Assembly: GCA_030153385.1 (NCBI GenBank)
Contig: JASKJN010000002.1
Location: 1-57,083, forward strand
Direction: 5' to 3'
DNA from: Archaeoglobaceae archaeon
GTDB lineage: Archaea; Halobacteriota; Archaeoglobi; Archaeoglobales; Archaeoglobaceae
DNA: 57,083 nt
Positions 15,966 through 25,077 of the stretch are shown here, one piece after another (the stretch's first letter is position 1; each line of letters starts with the position of its first letter). The position numbers and the translations under genes were made by a program. A model generated the notes under the pieces. That model saw nothing but the letters and a program-made list of their open reading frames with translations, had not been told where the DNA came from and searched no databases.

Positions 15966-17038
15966 ATCTCTCTTATCGAATCACCCAAATGCGACCTCAC
16001 TATCCTTCTTTTCCCAAGAACATTAACATGCGCACCCTCCTCGTTAACCGCTCTCTTATAACCAAGTTCCCTCAGCCTTGTCATCGTCCTTTCCCCTGAA
16101 GAAACGCCAACAGAATAATCGAATCTCTGCGGATTCAAAGCCTGAGGAATTCCGAGGACGATTGCTGAAGAGTAATCGAACACACTGCACAACTCAAGTG
16201 CCTTATCAGCAGAGAAAGCATACTCGTCAAGAGAACCGCTGAATTTGTCGATTTCAACTCCATTCTCTCTTAATTCATTAACGATATTCTTAGCGTCTTC
16301 CCGTACCTTTGGCAGGCCTCTGCTATCCTCCAGGTTGGCAATTACTGCAAATTCCCCCCCAAGCAGATTTCTGGCTTTATTCAGAGCAAGTATTATGTCC
16401 GCATAAAGGTAAGCGGTCTCCTTTTTTGCATTCAGAATCACAAGAAGACCATCTTTCATCTTTTCAACCAGTTCTTTCGCCACGAGCTTGCACTCATCCC
16501 CTGCACTTGGGGCTAGGTATCCCGGGATCGCAACTCCACGCTCTCTTTCGACCTTGCTTGCCATTCTAAGGATTCTGATCTGCCTCTCAAGCTCCGAATC
16601 ATCTATTATACCGCATTTGTTTGCAGACTCCAGTATCCTTATCGCTCCCTCTGTGTTGTCCCCACATCCGGAGACGTTCGCGCAGACAACTTTAGCCGGA
16701 AGATTGGCTTCGGAAACTTCCGATTCCAGATCCTCGCCTATAATAGTGGTGCAACAAGTCCCGACAACGCCAATGATCTCTGGCTTAAAGTCGCTGTAAA
16801 CCGCGTTTAGCACTTCTAAAAGCTTTTGCCTACCCCCAAGCACAACGTCGAAATCGTTCATTGAGGTTGTGAAGATCTTGACACCATCTCTTTCAAGAAG
16901 TCTCAAAGCTCTGAAATTGCATCCCGGTGGTCCATGCAGGATTATGTGCCTGCAGTTGAGGTCTCTGAGCGTGTAAAGTGCTGCAGCTATCGGGTTTGGT
17001 CTCGGATGGACAGCGTAGGGCAGACTTTTAAGCTTCAT
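15947..17038 (-). CDS. cfbD: Ni-sirohydrochlorin a,c-diamide reductive cyclase, NifD-like subunit
   Basis: CfbD is the catalytic partner of CfbC, resembling the NifD/BchN fold but much shorter (363 residues). Conserved Cys residues occur in HGPPGCNFRALR (about 40), VVGTCCTTIIGEDLE (about 94) and ANVSGCGDN (about 120), the first and second of which would help hold the [4Fe-4S] cluster. It acts on Ni-sirohydrochlorin a,c-diamide in the cytoplasm. It overlaps cfbE by 11 bases upstream and cfbB by 19 bases downstream. Confidence 0.93.
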   Translation of the reverse strand: MKLKSLPYAVHPRPNPIAAALYTLRDLNCRHIILHGPPGCNFRALRLLERDGVKIFTTSMNDFDVVLGGRQKLLEVLNAVYSDFKPEIIGVVGTCCTTIIGEDLESEVSEANLPAKVVCANVSGCGDNTEGAIRILESANKCGIIDDSELERQIRILRMASKVERERGVAIPGYLAPSAGDECKLVAKELVEKMKDGLLVILNAKKETAYLYADIILALNKARNLLGGEFAVIANLEDSRGLPKVREDAKNIVNELRENGVEIDKFSGSLDEYAFSADKALELCSVFDYSSAIVLGIPQALNPQRFDYSVGVSSGERTMTRLRELGYKRAVNEEGAHVNVLGKRRIVRSHLGDSIREICESRE

Positions 17039-18407
17039 TGCTGAAAAATAGGATTACGGGATTATTAAACCTTGCTGAAAACCTTTCCACCTCATTTTTA
17101 CTTAAATTTTCAATTAACTCTCCATTGACCCCCAATTCTGCAAGCTTTCTGCCCAGCGCGCCAGACAGAATTATCAAATCTATATTCCGCTTTTTAAGTT
17201 CTTCAAAAAGTCTTGAAGTGTCAATGATTTCGCAAGTAGCTTTTTCTGAGCCAGAAAAAACCGCAACAACTCCATCCACCTTCTCGCCCTTCATAAGCAG
17301 AGCTTCATCGATTGCAGTTAGCATTGCGGTTACGTTAACACCTCTGTTCGAGCAATCCACAAAAATACCCTTACTGGATTTCTCAGCCAAAGCCCTTCCC
17401 TTAACTCCCTTAAAACCTTCAATAGACCTGCAAGCCACTTCAACTTCGATATCCAGTGAAGCCACTGCACTCAAAGCTCCTAAGGCATTAAGAATCTGAA
17501 ATCTTCCAAAAAGAGTTGGCTGAAGCTTAAATTCGAATGAACAGCTCAATTCCTTCCCGGAAAGAGTTGAGAGTCCCTCGATCTCACCCTCAACTTTTTC
17601 ACCGATCCTCCTAACCTTTACTTCCCTTCCTCTCTCGATTCCGTAAATGTTCGATTTACCGGAATAGACATGAGCAAATTTTCTTGCAATATTGTCTCCA
17701 TTCAGCACCAAGATTCCGCTTCTCATGTTGATTGCCATTTGAAGCTTGCTGTTGAATGCATTTTTGAAGAAGGACGCTCTGTAATTTTCATAAATCCCGG
17801 TGACTACTCCGATGTCTCCCGCCCCTGTTCCGCCAAGAGAAATCTCAAAAATAGCATAATCGAGATCGTAGTTTTCTGCAAGCCTAAAAGCTCTCAGCAC
17901 GTTGGCGGGAGTTATGCTTAGCCCCTCTGCGAGCAAAATCTCCTTTGAATTCACAAAAACTCTTGTGCCTATGCTGTCGTGGATCAAAACCGTTCCGCCT
18001 GAGTCGCTGAGGATTTTTGAGATCATGTTCGCTGTCGTCGTCTTACCATTTGTTCCAGTTATCTCCAAGATCTTCTTTGATCCCTTCATTTCCGAGAGTA
18101 TGATCCCAACCGCTCTCGCATGGCTTACTATCGGAACTCCGAGCTCTAAAGCGGAATTGAAAAGATTCATCGTTGGATCCGCATGCTGGACAATGATGAC
18201 ATCATAATCTTCAACCGGCAAATTTTTATCCTCGAGAAAAACTTTTACACCAGCATTGTTCAGCCTTTCAATTTCATTTCTCTTTAAAGTTTTGTGATTG
18301 TCTAATGCGTGGACTTCGCAACCTCTTTTTAGCAGTTCCTCGCACATTACAACTCCACCGTGCGTCATGTCAACAACGAGAACCTTGCATTCTGCAAGCG
18401 GACGCAT
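17028..18407 (-). CDS. cfbE: Coenzyme F430 synthetase (Mur ligase-like)
   Basis: CfbE performs the last F430 step, ATP-dependent closure of the carbocyclic ring of seco-F430. The 459-residue protein has the Mur ligase layout: an N-terminal Rossmann part, the ATP loop EITGTNGKTTTANMI (about residue 115) and a C-terminal ligase domain. It heads the cfbE-cfbD-cfbB unit. A TATA-like tcttttatcc centred about 24 bases before the ATG (18426-18436) suggests it can be transcribed from its own leaderless promoter, although the co-oriented ABC transporter genes end only 40 bases upstream and read-through is possible. Confidence 0.92.
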   Translation of the reverse strand: MRPLAECKVLVVDMTHGGVVMCEELLKRGCEVHALDNHKTLKRNEIERLNNAGVKVFLEDKNLPVEDYDVIIVQHADPTMNLFNSALELGVPIVSHARAVGIILSEMKGSKKILEITGTNGKTTTANMISKILSDSGGTVLIHDSIGTRVFVNSKEILLAEGLSITPANVLRAFRLAENYDLDYAIFEISLGGTGAGDIGVVTGIYENYRASFFKNAFNSKLQMAINMRSGILVLNGDNIARKFAHVYSGKSNIYGIERGREVKVRRIGEKVEGEIEGLSTLSGKELSCSFEFKLQPTLFGRFQILNALGALSAVASLDIEVEVACRSIEGFKGVKGRALAEKSSKGIFVDCSNRGVNVTAMLTAIDEALLMKGEKVDGVVAVFSGSEKATCEIIDTSRLFEELKKRNIDLIILSGALGRKLAELGVNGELIENLSKNEVERFSARFNNPVILFFSNEA

Positions 18408-18447
18408 GAAGAGAGTTGGAAATAAGGGATAAAAGATTTCTGATTTG

Positions 18448-19194
18448 TTAACCCTGAATCAGCCTGAATATTCTTGCTCTCAGATCTATAAACTCCTTCG
18501 AGAATCTATCCCTCGGTCTTTCTAAATTAACTTCCACAAGATCAAGAAGCTTTGCAGGCCTTCGAGAGAGGACTGCGATTCTGTCTGCCATGTATACCGC
18601 CTCTTCTATGTTATGGGTAACGTATATGATCGTCTTTTTCGTCTCATTCCATATTCGAACTAGCTCCACTTGCATCAAATTTCTTGTCTGAGCATCAAGA
18701 GCGCTTAGCGGTTCATCCATCAGCAGTATCTCTGGTTCGCACACCAAAGCTCTTGCGAGAGCAACTCTTTGCCTCATACCGCCAGAGAGCTCGTGAGGAT
18801 AAGACTTCTCAAATCCCTCAAGCCCTACAAGCTTTATGAACCTAATAGCCTTCTCCAGAGCTTCCTTTTTCGGAATTTTACGTATCTCAAGCCCGAAGAG
18901 GACATTCCCCAGCACTGTCCTCCAAGGGAAAAGTGCATAATCCTGAAAAACCATCGCCCTATCCTGCCCCGGTCCCTTTATCCGCTTTCCCCTTAACAGT
19001 ACCTCCCCTTCGTCCTGTTTTTCGAGACCAGCGATAATTCTCAGCAGAGTGGATTTTCCACAGCCACTTGGCCCAAGAATGCTAATAAACTCCCCCTCTC
19101 GAACGTCGAAGCTGATACCATCAAGTACCAAAAGCCTTTTCTCGTGAGTGTCGAAAGATTTCCGAATGTTTCTGATCTGCAGAAGCTCACTCAA
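18448..19194 (-). CDS. NitT/TauT-type ABC transporter, ATP-binding protein
   Basis: This 248-residue ATPase has Walker A GPSGCGKST (about 42-50), Q-loop MVFQDYALFPW, signature LSGGMRQRVALARAL and Walker B ILLMDEPLSALD. Sequence style (IYVTHNIEEAVYMADRI, ending in a short tail) places it with the SsuB/TauB/NrtD group. It energises the adjacent permease for import from the outside by means of the lipoprotein binding protein. It overlaps the permease gene by eight bases. Forty bases downstream, in the same direction, cfbE begins. Substrate is not readable from the ATPase; sulfonates are the best-known cargo of the family. Confidence 0.9.
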   Translation of the reverse strand: MSELLQIRNIRKSFDTHEKRLLVLDGISFDVREGEFISILGPSGCGKSTLLRIIAGLEKQDEGEVLLRGKRIKGPGQDRAMVFQDYALFPWRTVLGNVLFGLEIRKIPKKEALEKAIRFIKLVGLEGFEKSYPHELSGGMRQRVALARALVCEPEILLMDEPLSALDAQTRNLMQVELVRIWNETKKTIIYVTHNIEEAVYMADRIAVLSRRPAKLLDLVEVNLERPRDRFSKEFIDLRARIFRLIQG

Positions 19195-19990
19195 CCACGA
19201 ACCCCCTCCTCCATCTTATCAGGCGAGATTCCGCTATTCTGTAAAGCCTGTCGAGAATAAGCCCGATAATCCCAATGGCCAACATATATGAAATGACGAC
19301 GTCTGGAGAATGATACAGCCTTGCAAGCTGTATTTTGTAGCCCAGACCATATTGAGAGACGCCAAAAAGCTCTGCTGCAACAACACACATCCAAGCAACA
19401 CCCGATCCAACCCTTAAACCGTTGAAAAACGCCGGCATCGATGCGGGAATGATCACTTTCCTAAGCAGAGTAGTTGTTTTTGTAGCCCCAAGAGTCATCG
19501 CAGCTTCTACGTATTTCTTCTCAACCGAAGAGACCCCATACATCGTATTTAGAAGGATTGGGAATACCGCTCCTATAAAGATTATAAAAGCTGCTGCGGT
19601 GTGAGTTAACTTTAGCAAAAGGATTGCTATCGGTATCCATGCTATTGGCGGGATTGGTCGGATTAGTTCTATTATCGGATAAAGAAATTTCTCAACTTTT
19701 TTAGACCAACCCGCAATAAGCCCCAACGAGAATCCCACGATAATTGCGAAAAAGAAGCCATAAAGGTAGTGATATAGACTGTATATCATGTCTATGGGCA
19801 TTGAAAAACCGGTTTCAGTAAACTTGGGGTCCCCAACGATCAATTGGACGAAGGTTACAAGTACTTTTGATGGTGGAGAGAGGACAAAAGGATTCTGGAT
19901 AAAAATCCAGTAATATGCTTCCCAAAGGGCTAAAAAAACCCCGATTGAGATAAAGAAGATAAAAAATTCTTTAAATATTTCGAACCTCAT
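19187..19990 (-). CDS. NitT/TauT-type ABC transporter, permease
   Basis: This 267-residue integral membrane protein has about six hydrophobic segments and the BPD-transporter EAA loop, EAAMTLGATKTTTLLRKVIIP (about residues 150-170; the family motif is EAAxxxGA). The RPIPPIAWIPIAILL motif is highly typical of SsuC/TauC permeases. It overlaps both neighbours by a few bases (ATPase by eight, binding protein by four), so the three form one unit. It would form the channel in the cytoplasmic membrane. Confidence 0.9.
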   Translation of the reverse strand: MRFEIFKEFFIFFISIGVFLALWEAYYWIFIQNPFVLSPPSKVLVTFVQLIVGDPKFTETGFSMPIDMIYSLYHYLYGFFFAIIVGFSLGLIAGWSKKVEKFLYPIIELIRPIPPIAWIPIAILLLKLTHTAAAFIIFIGAVFPILLNTMYGVSSVEKKYVEAAMTLGATKTTTLLRKVIIPASMPAFFNGLRVGSGVAWMCVVAAELFGVSQYGLGYKIQLARLYHSPDVVISYMLAIGIIGLILDRLYRIAESRLIRWRRGFVVE

Positions 19991-21024
19991 TTCAAACCCA
20001 GCTCTGCCTTTATCTTTGGTACCAAATTCACCGCTTCCTCATAAAGGCTCGAATCCACCACGTCCGATGAGTGTAGCCTGATCGGATTTCCCGAAGCATC
20101 CTTAGTGATTTTGAGCTGGAACTGGGCCTCGCATAGCATGTCAAGACCCTCTAACCACTTCTCATTCCTTGGATCTGTCTGGAGATTTGTTGTGCCCGGG
20201 AACATATCCGCAACACGCTCGTCTATATTCAGCCACTTTATAAGTATTTTCTTTACCTCCTCTTTGTTCTCCGGATCCTTTGCATACTCGCTCGCAATTA
20301 TGTGCAATGCCAGAAACTTTGTCGCAAGCTCCCTGTGTTCTCTCATGAAGTCTCCCCGCATTAGGACAACACAGCATGGGTGGCTCGGAACGATTTGCGG
20401 GGAACTTGCAACTATCCTGCCATAGCCCTCGATCTCAGCAACGTATGGACTTGGATCCGGGAAGAAGCCAAAATCAATGGCTTTAGCCTTTAGAGATTCT
20501 CTTATCTCCTCTGGCCCTCCAGACTTGATCTCAACCTTCGATACATCCACACCATTATCTCTGAGCCATTTCATTAAAACGGTGTGCTGAATCGAGCCTG
20601 GTGGAAAAGTCATAAGCTTTTTACCTTCCAATGATTTTGGTCCATTATACTCCACGCCCTGAGCTGCAACTATGGAAGAACCCTCAGTGTTGGCGACAGC
20701 GACGATTTTCGCATCAAAACCCTTCGAAAGCAACGACAGCGGTGGAGCTGCACCGACATAAGCTATTGAATGCTCACCCGCTGCGAAGGCTTCCATCTGT
20801 GGCGGTCCTGAAGGGAAGGGGCTTGCGGAAAGCTTTGCTCCGAGGACTTTTTCATCCCATCCCTTTTCTATTATAACGAACAAAGCGGTATGGTGCCAGC
20901 TTGGCTGGTAACTCACCTTAATTTCTGTTAATCCCTGCTCTGGAGGCTTGCTCTGTTCAACACAGAAGGCTAATGGGACCAGCATTCCAGCAATTGCTAA
21001 CAGCAAATACGTTCGGGCTTTCAT
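19987..21024 (-). CDS. NitT/TauT-type substrate-binding lipoprotein
   Basis: The gene encodes about 345 residues from the ATG at 21024, which has an ideal GGGTGAT ribosome site five bases before it; a longer frame from 21072 lacks such support. The N-terminus MKARTYLLLAIAGMLVPLAF followed by Cys is a lipoprotein signal peptide with lipobox. The mature part has the SsuA/TauA fold: KVSYQPSWHHTALFVIIEKG near the start and AYVGAAPPLSLLSKG, the typical ligand-loop region. Known ligands of this family include alkanesulfonates, taurine, nitrate and thiamine precursors. Its position upstream of F430 genes makes a sulfonate such as coenzyme M an attractive but untested ligand. Confidence 0.88.
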   Translation of the reverse strand: MKARTYLLLAIAGMLVPLAFCVEQSKPPEQGLTEIKVSYQPSWHHTALFVIIEKGWDEKVLGAKLSASPFPSGPPQMEAFAAGEHSIAYVGAAPPLSLLSKGFDAKIVAVANTEGSSIVAAQGVEYNGPKSLEGKKLMTFPPGSIQHTVLMKWLRDNGVDVSKVEIKSGGPEEIRESLKAKAIDFGFFPDPSPYVAEIEGYGRIVASSPQIVPSHPCCVVLMRGDFMREHRELATKFLALHIIASEYAKDPENKEEVKKILIKWLNIDERVADMFPGTTNLQTDPRNEKWLEGLDMLCEAQFQLKITKDASGNPIRLHSSDVVDSSLYEEAVNLVPKIKAELGLK

Positions 21025-21215
21025 CACATCACCCATAGTATGGTCTCTAAAACTTGATATAACTTTTTCCATTTTGCCATAATATTGCCCTTGTTGGGGA
21101 ATTTTTATTTTGAGTTTTCCTAATTATACTATTGATTTGTACATTCGGATTAGTTGAGAAGCAATAGGAGACAAATACCGAAATGAGAATATATCACCTT
21201 TCCTAAACTAGCGCT

Positions 21216-22558
21216 ATGGATTCCAAATTCTGGAAAAATATAGTAGATATGATGCTCACAGGGGGTTTTCATCTCTGATCTAAGTTTAAAGCACCTTTAT
21301 GCAAATGAGATTTTCTGCTCCGCAACAGGATACACCTTTGAAGAACTGAAAAATATGAGCGTTCTGGATCTCGTAGACGAAGAAGACAAAGAGAGAGCAA
21401 AAAAGATTTTGGAAAGAGTTATAGCAGGTGAATCTGTACTTGATGAAATCAGATACCGCACAAAAGATGGAAAGGTTAGGTGGGTTTTCGGATTGTACAG
21501 ACCCTTTTTCTATGAGAATAAACCCTATGCCGTTGGAAATTACATAGATATAATTAGGGCCAAGAGACTGGAAGAGAAAATCAAAGAGAGCGAGGAATTC
21601 TACAGAATGTTAGTCGACAACTCATTTGCCGGGATATATATTCTGCAAAACGGAAGATACGTATTCATAAATAAAGCCGTCGCTAAGGGAACAGGGTATT
21701 CTGAAGAAGAGCTACTCGGAATGGATGACCCCTTCCAGATTATACATCCCGAAGACAGGGATAAGGTTTACTATAACTATCTGAAAAGTGAGTCCGGGGC
21801 CAGAACTGAGGACACACTCACCAACTGGAGAGTGATTAGAAAAGATGGTGAGGTTAGGTGGATATTGGGGAGGGCAAGAAATATCACCTACAAGGGTAAA
21901 CCAGCAGTTTACGTTACAACGCTTGACGTGACCGAACTCTACAATGCAAACGAAGAGCTCCGGAGAAAGAATGAATATCAGTCTCTCCTTACAAAGATTC
22001 TGAGACATGACATACTGAACGATCTAGCCGTGATACGAGGGGGCAATAGAAGTGGAGGAGTATGAAATGGCTCTGCAGAGAATTGACAAAATTGTCGAAA
22101 AAATAAACGACATAAAGAGCTTAGAAGAGGCTTCGGGAAAGCTAAAGGTAGTCAATGTTGCAGAGATCGTGAACAGCACGGTAGATAAATACGGTGAAGA
22201 GGCTATTTTCACTCTAAAAACTCAGGATGTGTTCGTAGAGGCAAACGAAGCCTTGAAGTCTGCTCTGGATAACATTGTGAGCAATGCCATACTTCACAGC
22301 CAGGTTAACCCGGTGCAGATAACAATAAACCTTTTCACAGAAGGAAATGAATGTGTTATTCAGATAGCGGACAATGGAGTAGGGATCCCTGACGAGATAA
22401 AGAACAAGATTTTCGAATCTGGTTATTCAAGAAAGGGCGGAGGTTTGGGGCTGTTCCTGGTGAAGAGGATAGTCGAAATGTTTGGTGGTAAGATAACAGT
22501 TAGAGATAACGTCCCCAAAGGTGCTCTATTTGAGATAAGACTTCCCCTGAAGTCTTGA
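21216..22558 (+). pseudogene. PAS sensor histidine kinase, two one-base frameshifts
   Basis: Three frames join into one kinase of about 446 residues. The ATG at 21216 opens MDSKFWKNIVDMMLTG and is thrown off frame by a G5 run at 21261-21265; four G would read into VFISDLSLKHLYANEIF and the first PAS domain. A second PAS domain follows (GIYILQNGRYVFINKAVA). After the H-box LRHDILNDLAVIRG another G5 run (22039-22043) shifts the frame again; four G would give RGAIEVEEYEMALQRI and the HATPase domain with N-box (DNIVSNAILHS) and G-box (DNGVGIPDE). No transmembrane segment is visible, so it would sense a cytoplasmic signal. Both lesions are single extra G in G5 runs, so sequencing error and real decay are both possible. 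Confidence 0.82.
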
Positions 22559-22613
22559 GTTAAAGAGTTCCTAAAAAGGAAAAAATTTATTAATCTGTTA
22601 CCTTATTGTACGT

Positions 22614-23135
22614 GTGGACATAAACAGATGGATCTCCTCCCTGATTTTGAGCGAAAACTTTGGAGAAGAGTTGGAAAAAATAGTGAAGAAGGGACTGAAG
22701 ATGAGCATTAGGGAATTTGCAGAAGAATCAGGAATTTCTCAAAGCACACTATACAAGCTCCTCTCAGGAGAAAGAGAACCAAATTTAAGCACTCTGAGGA
22801 AAATTGCGGAAACGATAGTTAAACTTTCGAGGAACTCGGAAGAGTTTATTGCAGTCATAGCATCGAGATCTGCGCTTAATCAGCTCACGAGCTACGAAGT
22901 AGACATTGAAGGTAAGAAAATTAAGGTTAAAGAATATCCTGCAAACTCTTTTGATGAAGCTGTTGTTTCTGCAGTCAGAGCGGAGAGAGATGGCGCAAAG
23001 GCATTGGTCTGTGCCCCGATCCTGAGCCCTTTACTTGAGAAAATTCTGAGCATTCCGATCGTTACGATAATACCTAAAAACGATCTTCTCGATTCGATAA
23101 AAATTGCAGCAAAAAAGGGGTTTTCAAAGGCTTAA
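22614..23135 (+). CDS. HTH transcriptional regulator with small-ligand-type C-terminal domain
   Basis: This 173-residue protein starts at a GTG and has a Cro/C1-type helix-turn-helix (SIREFAEESGISQSTLYKLL, about residues 32-51), followed by a domain with DEAVVSAVRAERDGAKALVC and PIVTIIPKND that resembles a Rossmann-like PrpR-N-type sensor fold. It follows the sensor kinase by 55 bases and ends tail-to-tail with the AtwA gene (four-base overlap). Position among MCR genes suggests it regulates them, but no binding site could be identified. The ligand is unknown. Confidence 0.7.
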   Translation: MDINRWISSLILSENFGEELEKIVKKGLKMSIREFAEESGISQSTLYKLLSGEREPNLSTLRKIAETIVKLSRNSEEFIAVIASRSALNQLTSYEVDIEGKKIKVKEYPANSFDEAVVSAVRAERDGAKALVCAPILSPLLEKILSIPIVTIIPKNDLLDSIKIAAKKGFSKA

Positions 23136-24868
23136 AGTCCGCAACTTCCACTTCGATCGAGTTTTTCTATCATGCCCTCCTCTTCAGTTGTGGCTGTGAC
23201 CTCTATAGAGCTTGTAAACTTCAGTTCAAGTTCCGTAAGCCTCCTAATCATCTCATCTGGGGTTCCAATTCCTTCAAGTCTGCCGTTTAGCATGATCGCA
23301 ACTCTATCACAGGTCAACTTCGTGAATTGCATGTCGTGAGAGATTATCAGGATCGTCGTCCTGAATTCTTCCCTCACCTTTTTGAGGGTCTTTGCAACCT
23401 CGACTTTGGTAACGGGATCCATTGTACCTGAAGGCTCATCCAGAATCAGTATTCTCGGCTCTCTTATCATTACCTGAGCCAGAGCGACTCTATGTCTCTG
23501 CCCTTCACTAAGCTCATCGGGGAATTTTGTCAGTATTGCCTCCGCTTCTTCTTCACTGAACCCTATACCAGTTAGTATGTCAATCGCCCTGATCCTTGCA
23601 AATTCTGAAGGCAGATCAAGGCTTATGCAGTCTGTAAGGTTATCAAGCACGGTTCTGTGAGGGTAGAGACTATACTCCTGGTGAAGAATTCCAATATAAG
23701 GTGTAGCCCTTCCTCTTCCGGTAATTCCGGGGGTTCTCATGTCTATCCATTCGTCTCCTATTCGCACATACACTTCTCCACCTGTAACATCGGCGATTCC
23801 AGCAATGATCCTCGATAAAGTTGTCTTTCCGGAACCGCTAGGGCCGAGGATCCCGAAGATCTCTCCCTCTTTCACCTCAAAGGATACACCGTCCACAGCC
23901 TTAACGACACCTCTGCTCACAGAGTAGTAGTATTTTTTGACATCTTTTAGCCTTAAAATTTCCTTTTCAAGCCTGATCTCAGCTCGAATCTCTTCCTCAC
24001 TTATCTGGGCCAAGAATTTTTTGATGAGCTCCTCTGGATCACCCTCCGCTAAAATTTCACCTTTATGTAGCCACAAAACCCTGTCGGAAAGCTCTTTAAC
24101 AACTTCAGGAATGTGAGATGTTAAGACCATTGTTTTTCCAGCATTCTTTATATACCTTCTCAGCGCATCCAAAATTATTCTTGTGTTTTCTGGGTCTAAG
24201 GTTCCCGTAGGTTCGTCTGCCAACAGTAAAATTGGATTCAGAGCAATTTGCCTTGCAAGAATAACCCTTTGCTTCTCCCCACCGCTGAGATCTCTTGCAA
24301 TTGTTAATACTCTGTGGCCAAGATTCACAGCTTTTAAAAGCTCCATTGCTCTGTTTGCAAGGTTGTTTGAATATTCTGCTTTTTCAAGCAGGTCCATTCT
24401 TCTTGTAGCTCCCACCGATATTCTCGTTTCTGTTTCAGAAGTGACTATTGCTTCCATTACATTCTCGAGTGCGGATTTTTCGCTGAAAAGTGCAAATGTT
24501 CGCTGTAGCATTATTCCGACCTTTCTTCTAATTGCAGAAGCGAGTTCCTTGTCTTCAATCTTCCATATATCTATTTCTCTCCTCTCAAGCTTTTCACCGC
24601 ATCTCGGGCAAGCCTGACCATCTCTACTTGGCAGATCTACCCAGTAACAACTGGGGCATATGGAAACGATGTATATAACTCTGCCTTCGCTTGGCTCATA
24701 GTCTTTATATCCTCTTATTAGGTGAATGAGAACTGATTTACCGCTACCGCTTACCCCGATTATACCGAGAGTCTCCCCTTCTTTAATTGTAAGATTAATG
24801 TTCTTAAGAGCAAGATTATCGCCAAACTTTTTTGAGACACCTTCTAATCGGATAATCTCCCCAGCCAA
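23132..24868 (-). CDS. atwA: Methyl-coenzyme M reductase activation ATPase A2 (first copy, with zinc ribbon)
   Basis: This is a double-ABC cytoplasmic ATPase of about 578 residues matching component A2, which drives the ATP-dependent reductive activation of MCR. The first nucleotide domain has GVSGSGKS (about 38-45), a four-Cys insert (CPSC about 71-74 and CPRC about 87-90) likely binding zinc, signature LSGGEKQRVILARQ and LLADEPTGTLDPE. The second has GPSGSGKTT, LSEGQRHRVALAQ and LILDEPSGTMDP. I prefer the TTG at 24868, which has a GGAGGTGA ribosome site five bases before; a frame extending to 24895 is open. No membrane domain is present. It is divergent from MMP3. A second copy lies at 40934-42568. 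Confidence 0.92.
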   Translation of the reverse strand: MAGEIIRLEGVSKKFGDNLALKNINLTIKEGETLGIIGVSGSGKSVLIHLIRGYKDYEPSEGRVIYIVSICPSCYWVDLPSRDGQACPRCGEKLERREIDIWKIEDKELASAIRRKVGIMLQRTFALFSEKSALENVMEAIVTSETETRISVGATRRMDLLEKAEYSNNLANRAMELLKAVNLGHRVLTIARDLSGGEKQRVILARQIALNPILLLADEPTGTLDPENTRIILDALRRYIKNAGKTMVLTSHIPEVVKELSDRVLWLHKGEILAEGDPEELIKKFLAQISEEEIRAEIRLEKEILRLKDVKKYYYSVSRGVVKAVDGVSFEVKEGEIFGILGPSGSGKTTLSRIIAGIADVTGGEVYVRIGDEWIDMRTPGITGRGRATPYIGILHQEYSLYPHRTVLDNLTDCISLDLPSEFARIRAIDILTGIGFSEEEAEAILTKFPDELSEGQRHRVALAQVMIREPRILILDEPSGTMDPVTKVEVAKTLKKVREEFRTTILIISHDMQFTKLTCDRVAIMLNGRLEGIGTPDEMIRRLTELELKFTSSIEVTATTEEEGMIEKLDRSGSCGL

Positions 24869-24936
24869 TGTCTTCACCTCCAGTCCCAGAAGCAATTCCT
24901 ACAGGTGTATTTATTCTTTTCCTCAGCTGGTGGTGT

Positions 24937-24947
24937 ATTATATATTT
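24937..24947 (-). promoter_or_regulatory. TATA box of the first atwA gene
   Basis: The minus strand carries aaatatataat here, with a predicted start of transcription near 24912 and a leader of about 45 bases containing the GGAGGTGA site before the TTG at 24868. The divergent MMP3 gene has its own TATA (gttaaatact, 25047-25056) about 25 bases before its ATG, implying a leaderless MMP3 transcript. Confidence 0.5.
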
Positions 24948-25077
24948 TGCCAAATTTTCTCCACAAAAAAGCATGTATTTCAACCGACAAGAGCTGTTCC
25001 GCTTTTGCATTGCCGGAGTTGAAACAAGAGTAGGAATTCCGAATAAGTTAAATACTAAGTCACCCAATTCTACGAAT

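Noticed and set aside
7350-17038. Nitrogenase NifH and NifD
   Set aside because: The NifH-like and NifD-like proteins are much closer in length and context to CfbC and CfbD; no NifK, NifE or NifN is present and the other F430 genes are.
24868-25077. N-terminal extension of MMP3
   Set aside because: It lies over the atwA promoter, has low-complexity sequence, and the ATG at 25078 has a TATA box at leaderless distance and aligns with the family.
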